In this document: piece by piece, positions 55,475-64,000 of the stretch
Position numbering within the stretch: position 1 is the stretch's first letter
How the letters are laid out: the number at the start of each line of letters is the position of its first letter
Assembly (NCBI GenBank): GCA_039583875.1
Contig: CM077163.1
Coordinates: 114,585,213 to 114,649,212, forward strand
DNA: 64,000 nucleotides
Origin: Platanthera guangdongensis
Taxonomy: Eukaryota; Streptophyta; Magnoliopsida; Asparagales; Orchidaceae
Direction: 5' to 3'
Position numbers and translations under genes: made by a program
The notes under the pieces: generated by a model
What the model was told of the DNA's origin: nothing
The model's input: only the letters and a program-made list of their open reading frames with translations
The model's database searches: none

Positions 55475-58322
55475 AATATTGACAGGATATTGAAGGAGAA
55501 ATGTGTACTGTCTTAACTTTGAGTTTGAGAACAATGTTTCTCCTATTTGTCTTGTAGCTGATGAGAGAGCCTCTCATTGTGTTAAATGGCACAAGAGGTT
55601 GGCCCATCTTAACTATAAGACTATTGGCCAACTCTTTAGCAAAGAGTCAGTGAGGAATGGTCCTCAAGTTAAGTGTATAAAGGATGGTATATGCTCAGCT
55701 TGTCAAAAAGGCAAGCAGACCAAATCCACCTTTCATAGCCTTGAAAACAAGGATTCAGTGAGGTGTCTATACCTCTTACATATGGATCTTTTTGGTCCTA
55801 TGCCAGTTCATAGTCTAGGTAGGAAGTTCTACACATTTGTGGTGGTAGATGACTATTCTAGATATTCCTGGGTGTTCTTTCTAAGACAAAAATCTGAAAC
55901 CCCAACTGTCTTATATAGTTTTGTTAAACAAATTCAGAATGAGTTGAACAGTACAGTGGTCAAAATCAGAAGTGACCATGTTACTGAATTTCAGTCTGAG
56001 AGTATGACAGGACTATGTGAAAAATTTGGGATTTTTCAAGAATTTTCCTCACCTAGAACACCATAGCAAAATGGTATTGCTGAAAGGAAGAATAGAACAT
56101 TGATAGAGGCTGGTAGAACTCTTTGGAGTGACACTTCTCTCCCAGAATATTTTTGGGCTGAGGCAGTAAACACTGCATGTCATGTGATCAATAGGGCTAC
56201 TATCACTAAGAGCCACAAAAAGACTCCCTATGAGATTATGAAGGGCAGAAAACCAAACTTATCTTATTTTAGGATCTTTGGTTGCAAGTGTTATATACTT
56301 AACAATGGCAAGTCTTATCTAACTAAGTTTGCTGCCAAATCCCAGGATGAGATATTTGTTGGGTACAACAATAATAGTAAGGCTTATAGGGTCTACAACT
56401 TGATTACTCAAGTTGTAGAAGAGTCTGTACATGTTGTCTTTGATGAAACAAGACTGATTAACAGCGAGTTGTCAAGTAGTGCTTGCAGTTCTACATGTAT
56501 AAATGAGAGAATGGACAAGCTTACCATTACAGAAGATTATATTGCAAATCAGGAAGTGGAAAATGCTGGCTGTTGTCCAGGGGGAGTACAAGACTCTCCA
56601 GATGCTGAAGAAAACCAAGAGGTGTAACTTAATGAAGAGGTTGGAGGTGTTCAACCTGAAGATAGACTACCTCCAGCTAATAGACACTTAAAGGATCATC
56701 CAGCAAATCAGATAATTAGTGATCCAAGACAAGGAGTGCAAACAAGAAGCAGGAATCTGAGCACAGTTCTTTGCTCCAGCTTCCTATCACAAGTGGAACC
56801 AAAGAAATTTGAAGAAGCTATTATAGACCCACATTGGATTGATGCTATGCAAGAGGAGCTGAATCAGTTCAAAAGGTACAAGGTCTGGAAGTTGGTTCCT
56901 AAACCAACAGACCACAACATCATTGGAACAATGTGGATCTTTAGGAATAAATTGGATGAGAATGGGATCATTGTGAAGAATAAAGCAAGACTTGTTGCAA
57001 AGGTATATAGGCAGGAAGAAAGTATTGACTTTGATCAAACCTTTGCCCCAGTAGCAAGACTGGAAGCAATTAGGATGTTCCTTGCTTATGCAACATATCA
57101 AGGTTTCAAGGTATTCCAAATTGATGTAAAATCAGCATTCCTGAACGGAAATCTAAAAGAAGAAGTCTATGTATAGCAGCCCTCAGGTTTTGTTGATCCT
57201 CTTAAACTTAATTATGTTTTTAGACTTAAGAAAGCTTTGTATGGGTTGAAACAAGCCCCGAGGGCTTGGTATGAAACCCTGTATAGTTTCCTCATTGAGA
57301 ACAAATTCTCAAGGTGGAAAATAGACAAGACTCTATTCCTTAGGGAATCTAAATGAAAGATTATTCTAGTTCAAATATATGTTGATGACATAATATTTGG
57401 GTCTACTGAAAGTAATCTTTGTAGAAAGTTTGCAAAACTAATGCAAGGAATATTTGAAATGAGCAGTATGAGAGAACTTAAGTTTTTCTTGGGTCTCCAT
57501 GTAAGACAGACTGAAGATGTCTTGTCCATAACTCAGTCTAAGTTCACCCTAGAGTTAATTAAAAAGTATGGTATGGAATCATCCACTACCATGATAACTC
57601 CTATGAGGTCATGTGTGTCTCTTAGCAAAGATGATGCGGGGAAACCTGCAGATGAAACTTTGTATAGAGGGATAGCTGGATCCCTCCTATATCTTACTAC
57701 TAGTAGACCAGATATCATGTATGTTACATGTGTCTGTGCTAGGTACCAATCCTGCCCTAAAGAATCTCATCTGACTGCAGTGAAAAGGATTTTGAGATAT
57801 CTTAAGGGCACATCTAGTCTAGGCCTTTGGTACCCTAGGAATGGAGATTTTCTACTGACAAGATATTCAGATGCAGATTTTGCATGTTGCAAGGAAGATA
57901 GAAAAAGTACTACAGGCACTTGTCAATTTCTAGGTGGAAGATTGGTGTCTTGGAGCAGTAAGAAGCAGACTAGTGTGGCAATATCCACTGCTGAGTCTGA
58001 ATATGTGGCAGCAGGAAGTTGCTGTGCACGGCTGTTATGGATTCAACACCAGCTTGAAGACTATGACATTCAAGTAAGTAGAACACCTTTGCTTTGTGAT
58101 TCTACAAGTGCAATTTCTATAGCTAATAATCCTATTTCACATAGTAGGACTATGCATATAGAAATTAGATACCATTTTCTTAGAGAACATGTAGAGAAAG
58201 AGGACATCTCACTAGAATTTGTTAAAATAGATTATCAAATTGCAGATATGTTTACTAAGCCTCCAGATGAAACTAAATTCAATAAGTTTAAAATTGAATT
58301 AGGAATGTTGAACATAGAGTAG
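55475..58322 (+). pseudogene. Element D pol, main part
   Basis: Resumes after F with the pre-integrase finger (H-K-R-L-A-H...C-S-A-C, near 55590-55705). Integrase core: HMDLFGP and R-S-D-H-V-T-E-F, where Val replaces the usual Gly, then A-E-R-K. RT: F-D-Q-T-F-A-P near 57032, [10 protein letters not shown] near 57248, YVDD near 57380. RNase H: CDSTSAI near 58098 and HIEIRYHFLRE near 58158. One frame with stops at 56064-56066, 56625-56627, 57174-57176 and 57354-57356. Ends N-I-E at 58322. Confidence 0.93.
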
Positions 58323-58348
58323 TTTAACAAAATTGGCTAAGTAAAATG

Positions 58349-58690
58349 GTGTCGACACAAGGAGTTGTCTGTGTCGACACATAGAAGTGGTGTCGACATT
58401 CTAGAGAAATGATGTCGACACATCTAGAGAGTAAGTGTCGACACTTCAGAGTAGTAGTGTCGACACATCCAGAGTAGGTGTCGACACATCCAGAGTAGGT
58501 GTCGACACATCCAGAAGTGGTGTCGACACTTAGGTTCAACACAGATTTTATCGAGTGGAGTATCGACTAATCGTCGAGCGCAGATGTATAAGTGTCGACA
58601 CATAAGTTCTGTCGACTATATTGGTGTTGACACATAGTAGTCAACTCCATTGTTGAGACATAAGTAGTTAGTGTCGACACTTTTCAACAG
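58349..58690 (+). repeat. GTGTCGACAC array before third ORF of D
   Basis: About 10 exact GTGTCGACAC copies plus variants between pol and the third ORF, including three near-identical units AGAGTAGGTGTCGACACATCC-like around 58460-58512. Same position as in element E though the spacer sequence differs. Confidence 0.92.
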
Positions 58691-58745
58691 TGTCGACACA
58701 TTTAGAGGATTATAACGTGTCTTTTCACCTTCGTTTTTAGAAAGG

Positions 58746-58755
58746 TATAAATAGG
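58746..58755 (+). promoter_or_regulatory. Internal TATA box of element D
   Basis: TATAAATAGG preceded by AGAAAGG, 108 bp before the third-ORF ATG at 58854. Conserved with element E. Confidence 0.65.
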
Positions 58756-58853
58756 TCAACAACATTGTCTGTCGACATGCTCTCCATAGTTTCGAGACCA
58801 AAACTTTGTGTCGACAACTTGCTCATCTAAATTCAAGACTTCACTCAACCCTA

Positions 58854-61630
58854 ATGGCGCCCAAGCTTGAAGAGAATGTCAATGAAGGATATGAGCTAGT
58901 ACGCAACGCATTTGACCATGCGGAATGGCAAATTAAGAATGTTGTAACCCTAATTACTAAGAATGGGTTGGAATTTCTAGTTTCTGAACCAACTAAGATC
59001 TGGAAGACAAAAACATTAGAATTCTTTGGTGCTGCTACCCTAGATCATGCTGGACTTAAAATTCGATCCACAGTCCATGGAGTAAAGGTAAAAATCACCC
59101 ATAAGAGTTTAAGAAAAGTTCTTCACCTTCCTAGAACACAAGAGGAAGAAGATATACCTGCTTCTAAGCTAAGGGAAGCACTTCAGTGGTGTGGACTGGA
59201 TTCCACCATGAAGATTGGCTCAGTATTTAATAGAAAAGGAATGAATATGCAAGGTAAGTTCTTGTCTGAAGTGGTAGGAAAGGTGAGTCTTTGCAAGCCA
59301 GGGGGGCATGATAGGATATCAGCTCATATGTTCAGCTTAATGACCAGGATCATCTTTAAACTAAAAACTGATTGGTCAGCAGTTATTTTTGAGAAGATTA
59401 AAGAAAGCATTAAGAAGCCCGATCTGGGTAGAATTATGAGTCTGTACTTAGCTGGAACTATTCCAGAAGTAATGGAACAAGCGGCTGGTTCTAAAATTAA
59501 CCACATGAGGAGGATGGACATAAGGATTATCTCAAGATGGGATAGGGTCCTAACTAAGGACATGCCTGATGAGGAAAGGCATGAGGTTCCTGAGAAATCT
59601 ATTGCCCAAGAGATTCCTACACAAGACCCTGGAGATGGAGCACAAGTGCAGGGGGAGCCTCATATTGAGGAAGAGCCAACCCACCTGGAGAATGAGATGG
59701 CTACACAAACAATCCTTGAGGTAATTCAAGAGGTGAATCAATCAATTCTTATTGATGAAGATGAGACACGAACTGACTTTTTGATTGATGCTGACCAGCC
59801 AACACAACTACACAGTCAACAACAAGATGTTGTCATGGAAGATACATCTGCTGCTGATAATGATCCTGAGTTTGTAGTACCTCAAGATCCTACTCAACAA
59901 GAGTTTACCTTAGAAGAGCTATTTCCTGATTTAGTGCAAGCTAATATTGAGGGGGAGCATGCTGGTTTTGAGGGGGAAAACTGCTCTTGAGGAGGACCAA
60001 GCTAATCTTGAGGGGGAGCATGTAAGATCTCAGGGAGAGACTGCAAGGAATGATGAGGAGCAAACCAGAACTGAGGAGGAGCAAAGGACACAGGGGGAGC
60101 TACTAAGGACTGAGAGGGAATTGCCTCCTAGTCCTAAGGAAAGGGTTGACATAGCTAGTACCCAGATTCTGAGGATGTAGCTGAGATTAAAGCTAAGAAG
60201 AGAAAGCTCATGGTCTTCAAAAGAAGGAGTCAAAGCTACAAGAAGGCACTACAAACAGTTTCTACATGGCCTACCCCAACAGCTGATTACAGCTCATTAT
60301 TGGTGGCCTTGCAAGTCAAGTTAGATGAGCAAAGTATTGCCATGGAGAAATATATGGATGAGACACATAAAGATCTACAACTCTCCTTGGCAACGGATAT
60401 AAAATCAATAGGATTTGAGGTGAATCAAAATAAGAAGGACATGACTGACTGTTTCCACAAAGGAGGTAATGCTGTGGTTTTCCTAGCTACCCATCAAGAA
60501 AAGATAAAGACACAAGTTGATGATATAGCCTTTAAGCAAGGCTATGTATTAGAAAATCAACTGAGAATGAATGATAATCTTACTGCATTTCATAATGCAA
60601 TTGTTATAAAACTGAAAAATGTTGCAACAGCCCAGCATGCTGATAAGTCTAAAGCCTAGACAAAGTTTGATAAGGAGATGTTTGATAAGCACTTCCAGGA
60701 AGGAATAGCTGCTGTAAAAACAGCTATTCAGGACTCCCAAAAGACCATTTCTGGACTGTTGCTAAAGTTAAAGTGATTTTATAAGGATGGTGTTAATTTT
60801 CTGGATGAATAAATCAGATTTCAGAAGGATGATCTCAGGAATCATGTGGCCAGAGAAGTCATAAAGGGGGAGAGAGTATTAGTCAAAGCTTGATCTGACC
60901 ATGCTAGATGGATTTCCAATAGCATCACAGCCACACTTGGATATCCACCCCTTTGTGATGATGACAATGTGGCTGAATCTGGAATTCACCCGGCTATTTT
61001 TGGAGGTGAACAAGCTGAAGTTGCTCAAGTAATCTATCCTCCAGCTGATTTTGAGATGATTCATCAAGAAGTACAATCAATGTACAGCCCTCCTGAAGGT
61101 AATAAAAATATTATCCTTGAGAAAGTAGACAAGCCTGTGCCAGAGGAAGTTTTGACCAAAGAGCAAGAAACTCTTTTGTCAAAGAAGAGGTTCAGAGAAC
61201 TGGCAGAGTTAAAGCCAGATTTTTGGCAGTGGAGTCCTACTTCTAGAAATATTATACTAACTGCTTGGAAAGCTGCAAAGGACAATACCCTAGAGAGGGG
61301 TAAATGGTACTCTGAGCAAGAATGGAGAAAAGGTGAAGCCAGGCAAGAAGCTATTGTACAGTATAGAAGGAAGGAAAAACTTGGGAAGCTACCTCCTAAT
61401 GCACATGAGCCTAGCAAATATTTCCAAAAGCTTTATCATTATTTTGAAAGACAAAAGATAAGGGTTGAAGAGCTATAAAAGAAAGATCAAAAGGGCAAGA
61501 AGCCAGTTGATGACACTGATGTTCCAGTTCAAGCCAAGATTCATTCAGGCAAGGGCATTGTCATCAAGGAGCCAGAGCAGCCTTATATTAGATTTACTAG
61601 ATTTTATCACATTGTAAAATTTAGTGTTTA
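58854..61630 (+). pseudogene. Third ORF of element D (SIRE 'env-like')
   Basis: Starts MAPKLEENVNEGYELV, as in E. The N-terminal domain is intact to about 59570, then an acidic linker with several G-G-E/E-G-E-H stretches. Frameshifts lie near 59980, 60165 and 60775. Stops lie at 60657-60659, near 60811, near 60891 and at 61476-61478. The C-terminal region (S-P-T-S-R-N-I-I-L-T-A-W-K-A-A) is well conserved with E. The tail after G-I-V-I-K-E-P differs and its end is uncertain. No membrane segment or signal peptide is seen. Function unknown. Confidence 0.83.
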
Positions 61631-61854
61631 AAATCTATGTAAACTTCTATTAAAGAAACTTTTGTAGTTGAAGAAAAACATGATTAATGCTTGTTCTGTG
61701 TTAGCATTATTATTATTCTGTGATGATTTGTTTTATATGTTTTGTTTAAGAAATTACCCGGTCATATAATGTTGTTATACATCATATTATGTATTTGTTA
61801 TGTAAGGTGTATATCATTCACTAAGGGTTATGACTTCTCCAAATAGGGGGAGAT
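61631..61854 (+). other. 3' untranslated region and polypurine tract of D
   Basis: AT-rich noncoding sequence. The last bases, ACTTCTCCAAATAGGGGGAGAT, are shared with E up to the LTR, with the tract AGGGGGAGA at about 61845-61853. Confidence 0.85.
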
Positions 61855-63575
61855 TGTTGGGTACATTGGAAAATGTGTACCAGATTTGAAGAAGCCTCAC
61901 CCTACTCAATGATATGCATCAAGGTGTATTTGATGTGTTTTGAGTTTATATGTGCAGGTTAAGTAATTGCAGGAAATGCAGAAAAATTTCTAAGTCCATG
62001 TGTCGACACCTAGAGAAGCAGTGTCGACACTTATGAAGGCTTTTGTCGACACTTGGAGTTAATTGTGTCGACACTTGGAAAGGCTGAGTCGACACCAGAA
62101 TCAACTGTGTCAACACCAAGAGGCTGTGTCGACATACAGAGAAGCAAAGTCGACATCATCTATGTCGACACCAAAAGGCAGTGTCGACACACATGAATAC
62201 TTAGTCGACATCAAATGTGTCGACACATAGAGGCAGTGTCGACACATAGAAGTATTTGTCAACATCAATTGTGTCGACACACAGGACTTGTGTCGACACA
62301 CAACAAAGCTTCAATAAAGTTAAAGTAAAGAAGTACCTGTGTCGACACAAAGGAGATGTGTCGACACACAACAAGTTTCAACAAAGTTAAAGAAAAGAAG
62401 GCTTGTGTCGACACACAGAATCAGTGTCGACACATTCTAAAGAAGCAATGTCGAGAAGCTGTTACAACAGCAAAAGGAGTTGTGTCGACACCACCAAGGC
62501 TAGTGTCGACACTTAGTCCACTTATGTCGACACTTAGTCTACTTGTGTCGACACATAATGAAGTTCAGTCTCGACACTTTCAGACAGAGACAGTGATTTC
62601 AAGAAGTGACTGGATGACTTGACAGCTGCCATTTCTAACCGGTCAACTACTACTATCAAAGCTGTCAGAAGGTTGTTAGAAACCGATTCAGCCGGTTACC
62701 ATGGAGGAAGACTATATAGAGGCTTACTCCTTCAATATAAAGTAATTAATTACAATTTAGATTGAAGATCTTACACAGATATCTAACAACACAAAAAGAA
62801 GAAGAACTTCGGTAGAAGATCTAAGAAGTTGGAGAGAGAGAGCTCCATCTAAGAAGTGCAGTTGCTGAACTAGGCTGCCAAGAAAGATTCAGATTGAGAT
62901 CTGAATCTCAAGTCAGAAGCTGATTGAAGATTAACTTCTCAGGAGATTCAACCCTACTGAGTTCAGATTCAAGAAGCTTTGAAGAAAGCTAAGAGAAGTT
63001 GTTCTCTGCCATCAAGTTCTTCCAAGAACTGATCAAGAAGCCATCCATCCATTCTCTCTCTGTCAGGGTGGTGGTTATTCACTTTATTAAATCAAATTTT
63101 TGTAGTATCTTTATAGATCTGAGACTGTAAGCCTATTTTATAAAGGCTGAGTGTAGGAGAGTAAATTCTCTGAGTGGTAGGCCTTGTTGAAGGCAGAGGT
63201 AGGGCTGTGAGCCTGAGTTATAGGAGATTGTGATCTCTGAGTGTATGCCTTGTTGAAGGCTGAGGTAGGTCAGATTGCCTGAGTTGTAGGAGACTTGTTT
63301 TGGGTTCTGAGTTGTAAGATCTGAGGATCTGAGGTGAAGTGCAGAAGTTAGGCCGAATCTAGTACACTGCTAGATAGGCGAAGGGGGAAAGTGGATGTAC
63401 CACTATAAAAACTGTGTGCACTCTGTGATTGATTATTTCTGTGATTGCTGTGCTGTGTTAGCAGTAGAATTTGCAGTTTATTATTAGCTAACTGAACAGA
63501 TTTTCTGCCTTAAAAGAAAAACAGGAATTACACCTATTCACCCCCCCTCTAGGTAGTTAGGCACTAATCCTTTCA
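61855..63575 (+). repeat. 3' LTR of element D
   Basis: TGTTGGGTACATTGG to AATCCTTTCA, about 1721 bp. The GTGTCGACAC array runs over about 61999-62580, with the TATA position (TATATAGA) near 62713. It lacks a segment of about 15 bp near 63400 (CCCAGACCTTGGGG-type) that is present in the 5' LTR at about 26547. Confidence 0.95.
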
Positions 63576-63941
63576 GTGTACTTGAAGATCAAGTTGTTCA
63601 AGAGTGTCTCGCGGATGCGGCGCTTGAAGAAGCTAAGCCCGAGGTACCTTGCACCGTTTGAGGTTCTGGTGCGGATTAGCGAAGCAGCGTATCGGTTGAA
63701 GCTATCAGTGGAGCTTAGTGGACTATATGATATATTCCACATATCAGTGCTGCGGAAGGCGGTGAAAGAGCCTTCGCGTGTGATCGCGGTGGATCAAATG
63801 CCGGTGGATAATGGGTTGACGACAAAGGTCAAGCCCGTTCGAATTGAGGACTCGGAAGTCAAGAGGCAACGCAACAAAGAGATAAGGATGGTCAAGGTTC
63901 GTTGGGACAATTATGGTCGGGAAGAGCTCTCTTGGGAGTGA
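63576..63941 (+). pseudogene. Element C integrase tail and chromodomain
   Basis: Continues the integrase reading cut by D (GTGTA duplication, V-Y-L-K-I-K). It includes R-M-R-R-L-K-K-L-S-P-R-Y-L-A-P-F, the G-L-Y-D-I-F-H-I-S-V-L-R block and a chromodomain (E-D-S-E-V-K, N-K-E-I-R-M-V-K-V-R-W-D) near 63840-63930. TGA at 63939-63941 stops it, and similar sequence continues (EYPEFF) to the window edge. The chromodomain likely guided insertion to modified chromatin in the active ancestor. Confidence 0.9.
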
Positions 63942-64000
63942 GAGCAGACCTTTCTTGAGGAGTACCCGGAGTTTTTCCACTCAGGTACTGTTTAAGTTTT

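Larger units (their letters stand above)
24978..63575 (+). mobile_element. SIRE-type copia element D with E and F inside
   Basis: Copia element with a third ORF after pol, carrying two later insertions. Target duplication GTGTA at 24973-24977 and 63576-63580. LTRs at 24978-26736 and 61855-63575. Without E and F and one copy of each duplication it would be about 12.3 kb, in the range of SIRE/Maximus elements. E (26967-40067) split its gag and F (42285-55474) split its pol near the protease/integrase border. Confidence 0.96.
11567..64000 (+). mobile_element. Outer Ty3 chromovirus C, interrupted by B and D
   Basis: Fragments of one element on the + strand: the end of the gag core (11567-11621), gag/protease to integrase (21584-24977), and the integrase tail with chromodomain (63576-64000). 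The reading runs directly across the B insertion (duplication TATGA) and the D insertion (duplication GTGTA). Its gag N-terminus and 5' LTR are not seen on the left, and the 3' LTR lies beyond the right edge. Chromodomain and RT sequence place it with plant chromoviruses, probably the Tekay/Del group. Confidence 0.9.

Noticed and set aside
1..64000. Host protein-coding or tRNA/rRNA genes between the elements
   Set aside because: All long frames were traced to retroelement domains, antisense element genes or shadows; the remaining gaps lack gene-like structure.

Overview
This window is plant nuclear DNA made almost wholly of nested LTR retrotransposons. I see no host gene, tRNA, rRNA or organelle sequence. 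The plant assignment rests on the element types: chromodomain Ty3/gypsy elements, a Tat-type Ty3 element with a second RNase H, and SIRE/Maximus Ty1/copia elements with a third ORF. tRNA-iMet-type primer sites (TGGTATCAGAG) are present in A, B, D and E. The species cannot be read from the sequence.

Layout, outermost to innermost. Element C is a Ty3 chromovirus on the + strand. Its gag begins near 11567, and its chromodomain reaches the right window edge. Element B, a second chromovirus on the - strand (11622-21583, target duplication TATGA), sits in C's gag. Element D, a SIRE copia on the + strand (24978-63575, duplication GTGTA), sits in C's integrase. D carries two insertions: element E, another SIRE (26967-40067, duplication CTTAT), in its gag, and element F, a Tat-type Ty3 on the - strand (42285-55474), in its pol. 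Left of C, a minus-strand Ty3 gag remnant (H) is cut by the 3' end of a copia element (I, ending at 1509). A complete copia element A (2633-10076, duplication ATCCA) lies in the flanking noncoding DNA. Direct target duplications and TG...CA termini fix most boundaries to the base.

All gag and pol genes carry stops or frameshifts, mostly of the CAG/CAA to TAG/TAA or TGG to stop type. The exception is an antisense gene inside F (45699-47551). It has its own TATA box, a start codon in good context, and two short introns whose phases match exactly, giving an uninterrupted 569-residue product with a domain resembling the 'putative gypsy type transposon' family.

Three themes deserve attention. (1) Every LTR family here carries its own dense array of a short symmetric motif just upstream of its TATA box or in the same relative position: GTGTCGACAC in D and E, GCGGACTG/CAGTCCGC in A and F, CACGCCCGTG in B, TACCGC-N-GCGGTA in the 10-11.5 kb region, and a 20-bp minisatellite in I. 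Such boxes are described for Sireviruses, but here they also occur in unrelated lineages. (2) In D and E the same boxes recur before the third ORF, again followed by TATAAATAGG, which suggests an internal promoter. (3) Elements B and C share a 74-75 nt GTATG...TAG intron at the gag-protease junction. Retaining it ends Gag, and removing it restores the Gag-Pol frame.
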